NCBI GenBank assembly: GCA_030647965.1
Contig: JAUSIT010000045.1
Coordinates: 1-39,344 of the forward strand
Direction of reading: 5' to 3'
Length of the DNA: 39,344 nt
From: Nanobdellota archaeon
Lineage (GTDB): Archaea > Nanobdellota > Nanobdellia > Pacearchaeales > GW2011-AR1
Part shown: one piece after another, positions 17,375 to 26,070 of the stretch
Layout of the letters: every line of letters starts with the position of its first letter
Position numbering within the stretch: the first letter of the stretch is position 1
The notes under the pieces: model-generated
Databases searched by the model: none
What the model saw: the letters and a program-made list of their open reading frames with translations, nothing else
What the model was told of the DNA's origin: nothing
Position numbers and translations under genes: made by a program

Positions 17375-17884
17375 ATGATTGAATATAAAAAAGCACAGAT
17401 TGGAAAGACAATGACTTGGTTTGTTGCATTTATTATTATAATTTTTATTATGCTTTTATTTATTTCTGCAAGCCTTATTTTTTCAAATAAAAATAAAATT
17501 TTAACTTCAAGCTCAAACTCAGAAGTATTAAAAAATCAAATAGAATTAAATAATTTTCTAAATAAACAAGTTCAAATTGAAACAGAAAAATTAACTATTT
17601 ATGATTTAATTATTAAATCAAATGAAAATTCTAAATATTCTTCTAAATTAAATGAAGAAGCTGCTTTATTTGTAAAAAATTTAAATTCAGATTGTTATGT
17701 TTTTATTTTAAATGATAGAAGATATGCAGATATTTCTAAATCAGATAATCTTTATGCAGTAAGCAATACTTTAAGCTATCAAGATATTTTGCTTGATACT
17801 CAAGGTATTAAAATGATTTTGCTTAGTGGTGATGGAAAAGATACAAAAAAAATTGAAATTAAATTTTATGCGGGAGGGTGTTGA
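17375..17884 (+). CDS. Pilin-like protein, class III signal peptide-like (P8)
   Basis: MIEYKKAQIGKTMTWFVAFIIIIFIMLLFISASLIF. Confidence 0.7.
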   Translation: MIEYKKAQIGKTMTWFVAFIIIIFIMLLFISASLIFSNKNKILTSSSNSEVLKNQIELNNFLNKQVQIETEKLTIYDLIIKSNENSKYSSKLNEEAALFVKNLNSDCYVFILNDRRYADISKSDNLYAVSNTLSYQDILLDTQGIKMILLSGDGKDTKKIEIKFYAGGC

Positions 17885-18366
17885 TGATAAGCAATAAACG
17901 AGCAGATATTGCAATAGTCCTAATTGTATTTTTAACTTTATTTTTAACTATAACTGCATTATTTATTTTTAGCACTAATTCAAATAACTTAAAGTTAAGC
18001 ATTGCTGATTCTTCTGCACTAAATAGTGTTCATGCAAAAAAATTGCAAGTTAATTATTATATTCAACAAATGGTTGATAGTTCTGCAAAAGCAACTCAAT
18101 ATAAAACAGATGTTAAAACTGCGTTTATCATTGAATTGAAAAATGAAATTGAAAAATATCAAGAAGCTGATAAAAGTAATGCAGATTCTTTGTTTTTAGA
18201 ATTTAATCAATTAAAAGAGCAGATTAATGAAAATAATATTAATTTAACCGATGAAAGCATTAGTATAAACTTTAATATTGCTTTAAATGATGAAGTTAAG
18301 ATAAAAAATTCAAAACCAATGCTTATTTCGTATTCTTATGTTAAGACTTTTGTTTCGAATTTTTAA
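17884..18366 (+). CDS. Pilin-like protein, class III signal peptide-like (P9)
   Basis: MISNKRADIAIVLIVFLTLFLTITALFIFSTNSNN; ATG 17884 overlaps the upstream TGA. Confidence 0.7.
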   Translation: MISNKRADIAIVLIVFLTLFLTITALFIFSTNSNNLKLSIADSSALNSVHAKKLQVNYYIQQMVDSSAKATQYKTDVKTAFIIELKNEIEKYQEADKSNADSLFLEFNQLKEQINENNINLTDESISINFNIALNDEVKIKNSKPMLISYSYVKTFVSNF

Positions 18367-18415
18367 GAAATTTTTTTAATTAAATGTTCTGTTAGTTTGC
18401 ATAGAATGTTGCTGA

Positions 18416-18717
18416 TGCAAGGATAAATGGATTTGCCTCGCGGCAAATTCGATTAATTAATCTTGTAAAATTTCTAATAGGATTTTTGTTAATAAAAGTC
18501 AGGAGCCGCTAGAAAAAGTTTTGCTCTTTTTATGTCAAGAACCCTCGGAATAAATTCCGGGGCGTGTCTCGGGTTCTTGAGCACCCTAAAAATTGTTTTT
18601 TCTTACTCGCGAACTAAAGTAGGGAGTTTGCGAAAAACAATTTTTTTGGTATCAAAAAATCAATAATAAAAAGTCAAAGAGTAAAACTTTTTGACGACTT
18701 AGTATCCTCACGAAGTG
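18416..18717. repeat. CACTTCGT-type intergenic element in reverse orientation, copy B3, with nested palindromes
   Basis: gcaaggataaatggatttgcctcgcggcaaattcg...aggagccgctag[H3]gacgacttagtatcctcacgaagtg. Confidence 0.75.
18513..18692. repeat. Composite palindromic element H3: H-type arms split by about 117 bp of further palindromes
   Basis: aaaaagttttgctctttt (18513-18530) / aaagagtaaaacttttt (18676-18692); inside, tcaagaaccc/gggttcttga (18535-18544 / 18571-18580) and aaaaattgtttttt/aaaaacaattttt. Confidence 0.8.
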
Positions 18718-18782
18718 TAAATTTAGCACTTAGAAATGTTTTTAAATGCTAATGATTATAAGATAATATAATGGAAAAAGGG

Positions 18783-18938
18783 ATGAATAAAAGGGGAGTA
18801 ATTGATCCAATAAATTTGATTATGGCTTCTATTGCTATATTGGGGGCAGTATTAATTTTAATTGGTAGGGGCGATTATGGTTTAATAGCATTAATAATTG
18901 CAACATTATTTGAGGCAATGGGAAGAGTATTAAAATGA
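18783..18938 (+). CDS. Small pilin-like protein, class III signal peptide-like (P10), absent from ORF track
   Basis: (MEKG)MNKRGVIDPINLIMASIAILGAVLILIGRGDYGLIALIIATLFEAMGRVLK*; the ATG at 18771 is an alternative start. Confidence 0.7.
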   Translation: MNKRGVIDPINLIMASIAILGAVLILIGRGDYGLIALIIATLFEAMGRVLK

Positions 18939-19075
18939 TTGAGACAACAAATTTAATTTTTGGAATATTTCTTATTTTTTTAAATTTAATTCCGTTTTTT
19001 ACAAAAGAAAAGTATTTAAAAGTTACAATACCATTATCTTTATTGATAGGAGCAATAAAGGTTTTATTTTTATAA
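18935..19075 (+). CDS. Small membrane protein (46 aa), absent from ORF track
   Basis: MIETTNLIFGIFLIFLNLIPFFTKEKYLKVTIPLSLLIGAIKVLFL*; ATGA overlap with P10. Confidence 0.6.
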   Translation: MIETTNLIFGIFLIFLNLIPFFTKEKYLKVTIPLSLLIGAIKVLFL

Positions 19076-19076
19076 A

Positions 19077-19409
19077 ATGAATAAAAAAGCACAAGAGGGA
19101 ATGGGTATTGGTACTATTATAATTATTATAATTGGCCTTGTTGTTCTTGCTTTGATTGTTTTTGGTTTTGTAATGGGTTGGACTAATCTTTTTGATAAAC
19201 TATCTAATCTTGGCGGAGGAGCATCTAATGTTGATACTATTGTTCAAAGTTGTAATATTGCATGTTCTACAGCTTCTGTTAATGATTGGTGTACTCTTCA
19301 GAGAAATGTAAAATTTGATAAAAGTCCTTCAGAAACAACAACTTGTGTAGCATTATCAACTAATCCAAAAGTAAAGGGTTTAAGTTGTGCTAGTATTCCT
19401 GCTTGCTGA
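19077..19409 (+). CDS. Pilin-like protein, class III signal peptide-like (P11), Cys-containing
   Basis: MNKKAQEGMGIGTIIIIIIGLVVLALIVFGFVMGWTNLFDKL. Confidence 0.75.
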   Translation: MNKKAQEGMGIGTIIIIIIGLVVLALIVFGFVMGWTNLFDKLSNLGGGASNVDTIVQSCNIACSTASVNDWCTLQRNVKFDKSPSETTTCVALSTNPKVKGLSCASIPAC

Positions 19410-19461
19410 AAGATTTAAATATATAATTCTTTTTATTTTATTATTCATATTGAGGTGTAAA

Positions 19462-19587
19462 ATGAGTTTTGATTATGCATGCAGTGAAAAAAGAAAAACA
19501 AAAAAAGATTTGAGAAAAAAAAGAAAGAATAGGGCGTATAAGCATGGTGGGCAACTTAGGTCAATAAATATAGATAAGGCTAAGTAA
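19462..19587 (+). CDS. Small basic hypothetical protein (41 aa)
   Basis: MSFDYACSEKRKTKKDLRKKRKNRAYKHGGQLRSINIDKAK; start moved to ATG 19462, preceded by gaggtg. Confidence 0.6.
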   Translation: MSFDYACSEKRKTKKDLRKKRKNRAYKHGGQLRSINIDKAK

Positions 19588-19588
19588 T

Positions 19589-20416
19589 ATGTTTCAATTT
19601 TTATTTTATTTGTTTTTAATAGGAGTTTGTATTGCTAGTTTTCAGGACTTACAAAGAAGAGAGGTTGATAACTGGCTTAATCTTTTTTTAATTATTTCAA
19701 GTTTAGGATTTATTTTTATTAGTAGTATTTTTTTAAGGACTAGTAATTTAATTTTTTTTGCAAGTTGTTCTATGATAATTATGTTTATACTTGCTAATCT
19801 TTTTTATTATGGAAGAGTTTTTGCTGGGGGAGATGCTAAATTGCTTTTTTCTATGTTCGTTCTTTTTACTGGTTTGAGTTTTTATGAAACTTTTGTTAAT
19901 ATACTTCTTTTTTTAGGTTTTTTGTTAATTTCTGGTTCTATATGGGGGGTTGGATTTTCATTGTATTTATTTTTTAAAAATCCAAGAAATATAAAATTGC
20001 AATTTAATAAAGAAATTGACAATTCTTATGCAGAATATTTTTTAGGAGCAGGAGCTTTTTGCATTGTTCTAAGTTTTTTTAATATAATGTTTTTGTTTTT
20101 TTCAATGCTTTTCTTTATTTTTCCCTTGTTGTTTGCATTTGCAAGAGCTGTTGAAAAAACTTCTATGACTAAATCAATAAATGCTAGAGATTTAAGAGAG
20201 GGTGATTGGCTTGTTAATCCTATAAAAATGAAGAATAAGACTATTATTCCTAATTGGGAGGGATTAAGAAATAGTGATTTAGTTTTATTAAGAAAGTTAA
20301 ATAAAAAAGTTATGATAAAAGAAGGAATACCTTTTGTACCTTCATTTTTAATTGCACTATTGCTTTATGTTTTATTTAGAAATGATTTGTATATGTTGCT
20401 GTTTAATATTTTTTAA
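19589..20416 (+). CDS. Prepilin/preflagellin peptidase-like (A24 family) membrane protein
   Basis: DLQRREVDNWLN and GRVFAGGDAKLLFSM (GxGD-type motif) in a multi-TM protein. Confidence 0.8.
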   Translation: MFQFLFYLFLIGVCIASFQDLQRREVDNWLNLFLIISSLGFIFISSIFLRTSNLIFFASCSMIIMFILANLFYYGRVFAGGDAKLLFSMFVLFTGLSFYETFVNILLFLGFLLISGSIWGVGFSLYLFFKNPRNIKLQFNKEIDNSYAEYFLGAGAFCIVLSFFNIMFLFFSMLFFIFPLLFAFARAVEKTSMTKSINARDLREGDWLVNPIKMKNKTIIPNWEGLRNSDLVLLRKLNKKVMIKEGIPFVPSFLIALLLYVLFRNDLYMLLFNIF

Positions 20417-21051
20417 GGAATTCTTGGTTTTAACTTTGGTAATTTTACTTCAACTTTTTCTTCATTTTTTGTTTCTATTTTTTCTTCTTTTTTAACTGGT
20501 TTTTCAGTTTTTTCCAGTATTATCTTTTGAAGTTTTGCTAGTTCTTCATCAGAGGCTTTTTTTCTTTCTTTTTCATCCCCATAAATTGGAATAACTTCAA
20601 CAACACCATGTTCTAAAACTTCATTTTTATTTATCTTAAATGTTTTTGGAGAGAATTTTTCTTTTAGATTTTCAACAACTTTTTCTGCTAATTCAAAAGA
20701 AGATTCTGGCAAATCTTTTAGTTTAACATGTTTTTTTGGAATAACTAAAGAATGACCTTTACTTAGTGGATTAATGTCAAGGATCGCGATATTTTCAGAA
20801 TTTTCTGCGATTTTATAGGACTTTATTTTTCCTTCTGTGATTAAGCAGAAAAGGCATTGTTTTTTGCCGTCTTGTCCTTCGTTTCCTTCTGCGCCTTCTG
20901 AAAGCAATTCATTTTGTTTTAAAAATTCTTCAAATTCTTCATTTGACATTGCAAGAATTTTATCTTTTATTTCAAATCTTTGGTCTTCTGGAAAGTTTTC
21001 TAATTGGCTTAAAAGATTGTCTTTAATACTGTCTATTTGTTCTTGATTCAT
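20413..21051 (-). CDS. HIT-domain-like protein with degenerate catalytic motif and N-terminal/C-terminal extensions
   Basis: CLFCLITEGKIKSYKIAENSENIAILDINPLSKGHSLVIPKKHVKLKDLP is HIT-like; the C-terminal HxHxHxx position reads EHGVVEVIPIYG. Confidence 0.75.
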   Translation of the reverse strand: MNQEQIDSIKDNLLSQLENFPEDQRFEIKDKILAMSNEEFEEFLKQNELLSEGAEGNEGQDGKKQCLFCLITEGKIKSYKIAENSENIAILDINPLSKGHSLVIPKKHVKLKDLPESSFELAEKVVENLKEKFSPKTFKINKNEVLEHGVVEVIPIYGDEKERKKASDEELAKLQKIILEKTEKPVKKEEKIETKNEEKVEVKLPKLKPRIP

Positions 21052-21120
21052 ATTAGAAATAAGAAATAAGGGTTTTTAATAATTATTAAGATATTATTTT
21101 TAAATTATTTAACTAATATT

Positions 21121-21301
21121 CAACTTCGTTGAAATAATTTGCTTTAATAAGCAAAAATTGATGGAATTGTCTGGCGACAATTACGATTTATTAATTAATA
21201 GTAGGAGCTGCTAAAAAAAGTTTTGCTCTTTTTATATCAAAAGAACAATAATAAAAAGTCAAAGAGTAAAACTTTTTCGACTTAGTATAAAAACGAAGTG
21301 C
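21121..21301. repeat. CACTTCGT-type intergenic element, copy B4, containing H4
   Basis: caacttcgttgaaataa ... ttacgatttattaattaatagtaggagctgct[H4]cgacttagtataaaaacgaagtgc. Confidence 0.7.
21215..21277. repeat. Palindromic hairpin element, copy H4 (63 bp)
   Basis: aaaaagttttgctctttt / aaagagtaaaacttttt. Confidence 0.85.
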
Positions 21302-21343
21302 AATAATTCATAAGTATAACTCCTCAATTATTTAACTTGAACT

Positions 21344-21616
21344 TTATCCTAAAGCTCTTCTGTAATCTATTATACTTACTGAAGAAACACCAGGTAATTC
21401 TGAGAATATTTGTTCAACAAGATCTGTGCTTTTTGCTTCAGGCCATGCAAGTGTTGCAATTAGTGCTTTTAATCCAAATGCAATTGGCTCTTCAACATAA
21501 GAACTTAGAACTCCGCCTTCTGCTGTTATTTTTTTAGTAGCTTCTTCTTTTATTTTATTTAAATCTATATCTAATCCTTCTGGCATTATTTTTATTTTTA
21601 TTGCTGCTGTTGCCAT
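21344..21616 (-). CDS. Archaeal elongation factor 1-beta
   Basis: MATAAIKIKIMPEGLDIDLNKIKEEATKKI...EPIAFGLKALIATLAWPEAKSTDLVEQIFSELPGVSSVSIIDYRRALG. Confidence 0.92.
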   Translation of the reverse strand: MATAAIKIKIMPEGLDIDLNKIKEEATKKITAEGGVLSSYVEEPIAFGLKALIATLAWPEAKSTDLVEQIFSELPGVSSVSIIDYRRALG

Positions 21617-21625
21617 TGTATTGTT

Positions 21626-21769
21626 TTATGGGCCAGAATAGCTACATTTACATTTATAATCAATAGAGAGAGCTCTGCATTTTTCACATCTATATGTTTC
21701 TTTTTTACATTCTGGGCAGTTAAATTTTATGCCTTTTATTGATTCTTTTTTACAACTTATGCATTCCAT
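21626..21769 (-). CDS. Small zinc-ribbon protein (HVO_2753-like)
   Basis: MECISCKKESIKGIKFNCPECKKETYRCEKCRALSIDYKCKCSYSGP; next to EF-1beta; start refined from 21814. Confidence 0.8.
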   Translation of the reverse strand: MECISCKKESIKGIKFNCPECKKETYRCEKCRALSIDYKCKCSYSGP

Positions 21770-21884
21770 ATAAAGACAACCAAAGGTTTTCTTTATAAAA
21801 CTTTCCTTTGGCATAGGTTCAAGACTGATAAGACTATAAATATTTTTTATAAAGTTTCTGTTTAGGGGTTTTTCACAATATATT

Positions 21885-22094
21885 GCACTTCGTGAGGATA
21901 TTAGGTCGCCTTGAAAAAGTTTTGCTCTTCTATTTTGCGTTAATTATTGCAAGAGCAAAACTTTTTGGCAAAGATATGTGGATTTGCCTCGCGGCAAATA
22001 CGAGAATTAATAATATTTATACAAGTTTTTGGATAAGATTTTCATTAATAAAAGTTTAGAAGCCGCCAGGCGACTTCATATTTTAACGAAGTGC
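21885..22094. mobile_element. CACTTCGT-type element, copy B5, with ~26-bp terminal inverted repeats (MITE-like), containing H5
   Basis: GCACTTCGTGAGGATATTAGGTCGCC (21885-21910) vs reverse complement of 22069-22094 GCACTTCGTTAAAATATGAAGTCGCC: 21/26 identical. Confidence 0.65.
21914..21966. repeat. Palindromic hairpin element, copy H5 (53 bp, perfect 16-bp arms)
   Basis: aaaaagttttgctctt (21914-21929) / aagagcaaaacttttt (21951-21966). Confidence 0.92.
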
Positions 22095-22174
22095 TAATTA
22101 TCCTATACTTTTAAAACCAATAATACTTAAATACCTAATTTTTTTGAGATATAAATCAAACAAAGAGGTATGAA

Positions 22175-23116
22175 ATGCAAAACTATGATTTACTGATTGA
22201 AAGAATAGCTAAATCTTCTGGATTAGATAAGGCTGAAATTGAAAAGAGAATAGAAGCTAAAAGAGCAAAACTTTCTGGATTAATTTCTAAAGAAGGTGCT
22301 GCACAGATTATTTCTGCTGAGTTAGGAATTAGTTTAGATAATATTGAACTTAAAATTTCTGAATTAATGCCTGGAATGAAAAAAGTAAATTTAATTGGAA
22401 AGGTAATAAATTTATTTCCTGTTAGAGAGTATAATAAAAATAATAGAAGCGGGAAAATTGGGAGTTTGATTATTGCTGATGAAACAGGTAGCTTAAGGGT
22501 TGTTTTATGGGATTTAAATCATATTCAATTAATTGAAAAAAAAGAAATTAATAATGATTGTGTTGTTGAAATTAAAAATGGGCTTATGAGAGAAAATGAA
22601 CTACATCTTTCTGGTTTTTCTGAGATTAAAATTAGTAATTTAGTAATAAAAGATGTTAAAAGAGAAAATAATGTTGCTGAAAAATTAATAAAAGATTTAC
22701 AAGAAGGTCAGTCTGCAAAAGTTAGAGGAACTATTGTTCAGTTATTTCCTATAAGATTTTTTTATGTTTGCCCAGAATGCAATAAAAAAGCAAATCAGGA
22801 AACAGATGGCTTTATTTGTGCAGAACACGGAAGAATTAGTGCAAAAGAAAGAGCTTTGCTTAACTTTGTAGTTGATGATGGAACAGAAACAATAAGAGTT
22901 GTTTTATTTTCAGACCAAATAATTAAATTAATTCCTGAAGAAAATTTAAAAGACCCTGAAAAAATGCTTGCTTTTAGAGATGATTTGCTTGGTTCTGAAT
23001 TTTTTGTGAGTGGCAATATAAAAAGAAACCAGTTGTTTAATAATTTGGAATTAAGTGCGTCTGACGTGGAGCGGGTTGATTTGGATAAGTTAATTGAAGT
23101 TCTTGAGAAGAATTAA
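22175..23116 (+). CDS. RPA-like single-stranded DNA-binding protein (OB folds + zinc finger)
   Basis: OB-fold sequence VNLIGKVINLFPVREY...GKIGSLIIADETGSLRVVLWD; Zn motif CPECNKKANQETDGFICAEHG. Confidence 0.85.
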   Translation: MQNYDLLIERIAKSSGLDKAEIEKRIEAKRAKLSGLISKEGAAQIISAELGISLDNIELKISELMPGMKKVNLIGKVINLFPVREYNKNNRSGKIGSLIIADETGSLRVVLWDLNHIQLIEKKEINNDCVVEIKNGLMRENELHLSGFSEIKISNLVIKDVKRENNVAEKLIKDLQEGQSAKVRGTIVQLFPIRFFYVCPECNKKANQETDGFICAEHGRISAKERALLNFVVDDGTETIRVVLFSDQIIKLIPEENLKDPEKMLAFRDDLLGSEFFVSGNIKRNQLFNNLELSASDVERVDLDKLIEVLEKN

Positions 23117-23194
23117 CTTTCTCAAAAGTTCGCTTGTAGAGGACAAGCTTCACATTTAGAAAAGAATTAATAATCATTGTTTTGTGATATATTT

Positions 23195-23656
23195 ATGTTG
23201 CTTAGAACTCATTTAGCTTTTGCATTTTTAGTTTATTTTTTATTATTGTGGCTTAATTTTTTAGATGAAAAAATATTATTTCTTTCTTTTTTGATTGCTG
23301 CAACTATTCTCGTTGATATTGATTCAAAGAAATCTTTTATTGGGAAATTATTTATTTTTAGGCCTTTGCAATTGTTTTTTTCCCATAGGGGAGTTTTTCA
23401 CACATTATTGGCGGCAGTTGTTTTTTCTTTTTTTATTTATCTTTATAGTAAAACTGCTGCTTTTGCTTTCTTTTTAGGATATATTTTGCATTTGATATTA
23501 GATTGTATGACTTATTTTGGAGTAAAAATATTTTGGCCATTATTTAATTGGAAAATTGCTTTTGGAATGAAAACTGGTGGTTTAATAGAAGAAATTTTAT
23601 TTGTTTTGGTTTTGTTGATGGATTTTTTTATGTTAATTAAAGTTATTTTGTATTAA
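23195..23656 (+). CDS. YdjM-like membrane-bound metal-dependent hydrolase (DUF457-type)
   Basis: [44 protein letters not shown]; start refined to ATG 23195. Confidence 0.8.
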   Translation: MLLRTHLAFAFLVYFLLLWLNFLDEKILFLSFLIAATILVDIDSKKSFIGKLFIFRPLQLFFSHRGVFHTLLAAVVFSFFIYLYSKTAAFAFFLGYILHLILDCMTYFGVKIFWPLFNWKIAFGMKTGGLIEEILFVLVLLMDFFMLIKVILY

Positions 23657-23706
23657 TCATATCCAACTATCTAAATCTTTATAAAATAAAATCTTTTCTC
23701 ACTTTT

Positions 23707-24747
23707 ATGAAATCTGACGAAGAAAAAATAAAAGAGGCTGTAAATGACGATGAAGATTCTGGTTCAAAAAAATCTTCAAAAAAAACTAAAGATTTAGAAT
23801 TAAAATTAACTGATTTGCCTGGCATTGGTCCTGGCTCTGCTGCAAAATTAGAAGCAGCTGGAATTTTTGATTTAATGGGTTTGGCTGTTTTAAGCCCTCC
23901 ACAATTAGCAGAAGTTGCTGGTTTGGGAGAGGCTGCTGCAAGAAAAGCAATTCAGGCTGCAAGACAGATGCTTAATTTAGGCTTTTCAGATGGATTGGAA
24001 TATGCAGAAAAAAGAAAAGAAGTATTCAAAATTACTACAGGAAGTAAAAATTTAGACAATCTTCTGGGTGGAAAAGGTATTGAGACAAAGGCTATAACTG
24101 AGGCTTTTGGAGCATATGGCTCTGGAAAGACTCAGTTGGCTTTATCTCTTGCAGTTAATGTTCAGCTTCCTTTAGAAAAAGGCGGAGCAAATGGAAAAGC
24201 AGTTTATATTGATACAGAGGGAACATTTAGGCCAGAAAGAATAAGACAGTTTGCAGAAGGCATAGGTGCAAATTCTGATAAAGTTTTAAAAAATATTTTT
24301 GTTGCAAGAGCATTTAATTCAGACCATCAAATTTTATTGCTTGAAAAAATTTCACAAATGGTTAAAGAAGGAGAACCAATTAGATTAATTATTATTGATT
24401 CTTTAACAGCACATTTTAGGGCAGAATATACTGGACGAGGACAATTAGCAGATAGACAACAGAGATTAAATAAATATTTACATGATTTAATGAAATTAGC
24501 TGAACAATGTAATGTTGCTGTTTATGTTACAAATCAAGTTATGGCAAATCCTGCAATGATGTTTGGAGATCCAACAGTTGCCGTCGGGGGTAATATAGTG
24601 GGCCACGCCTCAACTTTTAGAATGTATTTAAGAAGAGGAAAAAAAGATTCAAGAGTTGCAAAATTAATTGATAGCCCAAATTTACCCGATAATGAAACAG
24701 TATTTATGGTAACAGAAAAAGGTTTGATTGATGTTAATTTGGACTAA
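23707..24747 (+). CDS. radA: DNA repair and recombination protein RadA
   Basis: Hh[21 protein letters not shown]; Walker [62 protein letters not shown]. Confidence 0.97.
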   Translation: MKSDEEKIKEAVNDDEDSGSKKSSKKTKDLELKLTDLPGIGPGSAAKLEAAGIFDLMGLAVLSPPQLAEVAGLGEAAARKAIQAARQMLNLGFSDGLEYAEKRKEVFKITTGSKNLDNLLGGKGIETKAITEAFGAYGSGKTQLALSLAVNVQLPLEKGGANGKAVYIDTEGTFRPERIRQFAEGIGANSDKVLKNIFVARAFNSDHQILLLEKISQMVKEGEPIRLIIIDSLTAHFRAEYTGRGQLADRQQRLNKYLHDLMKLAEQCNVAVYVTNQVMANPAMMFGDPTVAVGGNIVGHASTFRMYLRRGKKDSRVAKLIDSPNLPDNETVFMVTEKGLIDVNLD

Positions 24748-24811
24748 TAATATATTATATTATTTTACAATAATCATTATAAATACTAAATAAAATGAAT
24801 TTATATAAAAA

Positions 24812-26062
24812 ATGAGGAATTATTTTATAACTTCTGAATCTGTGACAGAAGGACATCCTGATAAAATATGCGATAATATTTCTGATGCTATATTGGATAA
24901 TTTAATTTTACAAGACCCTTATTCAAGAGTTGCTGTTGAAACAATGGTAACTACTGGAAGTGTTCATATTGCAGGAGAAGTTACAACAAGAGGTTTTATT
25001 GATGCTCAAGCAATTGCTAGAAGAGTTTTAAGAGAAATTGGATATACTGATCCTGAATATGGGATGGATTATGAAGATGCAGGTGTTTGGGTTTCTATTC
25101 ACGGACAGAGCGCAGATATTTCAATGGGTGTTGAAAAATCTGATAAAGAACAAGGAGCAGGAGATCAGGGAATGATGTATGGTTATGCTTGCAATGAAAC
25201 AGAAGAATTAATGCCATTACCAATTATTTTAGCACATAAATTAACAAGAAGATTAGCAGAAGTAAGAAAAAAAGGTTTAATAAAAAATTTAGGGCCAGAT
25301 GGAAAATCTCAGGTAAGTATTGAATATCAGGATGATAAACCTTTAAGAGTTGATACAATTGTTATTGCACAACAACATAAAAAAGATACTTCTGAAATAG
25401 AATTAAAAAAAGAAATTCTTGAAAAAGTTATTTTGCCTGTTTGTGAAAGTTATATTGATGAAAAAACAAAAATACATATTAATGCAACAGGAAGATTTGT
25501 TATTGGTGGGCCAGAGGGAGATACAGGAGTTACTGGACGAAAAATAATTGTTGATAGTTATGGCGGTGTTGGACGACACGGAGGGGGGGCATTTTCAGGA
25601 AAAGATCCGTCTAAAGTTGACAGAAGCGGGGCATATATGGCAAGATATATTGCTAAAAATATTGTTGCAGCAGAATTAGCTGAAAAATGCGAAGTTCAGT
25701 TAAGTTATGCAATTGGTGTTGCAGAACCTACTTCAATAAATGTTGAGTGTTTTAATACTAATAAAGTTCCTGAAGAAAAAATTTTAGATTTAGTAAGAAA
25801 AAATTTTAATATGACTCCTAGGGGGATTATTGAGAGTTTGGATTTAAGAAGGCCTATATACAGAAAGACAGCTTCCTATGGGCATTTTGGAAGATGTGAT
25901 GAGGATTTTACCTGGGAAAAAACAGACAAGGCAGAAATTTTGAAAAAAGATGCAGGATTAGATTCTGTATCTGAATTTAAGAAGTTTATTAAGTCTGATT
26001 TTAAAAAAGATTCTGAAAGTGAAGATTTTGGAAATGGCAAATTTGGATATGAAAGAGTTTGA
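24812..26062 (+). CDS. metK: S-adenosylmethionine synthetase, bacterial/eukaryotic MetK type
   Basis: [83 protein letters not shown]. Confidence 0.96.
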   Translation: MRNYFITSESVTEGHPDKICDNISDAILDNLILQDPYSRVAVETMVTTGSVHIAGEVTTRGFIDAQAIARRVLREIGYTDPEYGMDYEDAGVWVSIHGQSADISMGVEKSDKEQGAGDQGMMYGYACNETEELMPLPIILAHKLTRRLAEVRKKGLIKNLGPDGKSQVSIEYQDDKPLRVDTIVIAQQHKKDTSEIELKKEILEKVILPVCESYIDEKTKIHINATGRFVIGGPEGDTGVTGRKIIVDSYGGVGRHGGGAFSGKDPSKVDRSGAYMARYIAKNIVAAELAEKCEVQLSYAIGVAEPTSINVECFNTNKVPEEKILDLVRKNFNMTPRGIIESLDLRRPIYRKTASYGHFGRCDEDFTWEKTDKAEILKKDAGLDSVSEFKKFIKSDFKKDSESEDFGNGKFGYERV

Positions 26063-26070
26063 TTATTAAT

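Noticed and set aside
18535-18580. Simple intrinsic terminator (GC hairpin)
   Set aside because: It is nested within larger palindromes and lacks a clean following T tract; better explained as part of the repeat mosaic.
18835-19092. Minus-strand 85-aa ORF
   Set aside because: Covers two better small plus-strand ORFs (P10 and 46-aa membrane protein) linked by translational overlap.
20837-21046. Plus-strand 69-aa ORF
   Set aside because: Antisense to the HIT-like gene.
21337-21537. Plus-strand 66-aa Leu-rich ORF
   Set aside because: Antisense to EF-1beta.
22795-23016. Minus-strand 73-aa ORF
   Set aside because: Antisense to the RPA-like gene.
23295-23477. Plus-strand 60-aa ORF
   Set aside because: Out-of-frame within the YdjM-like gene.
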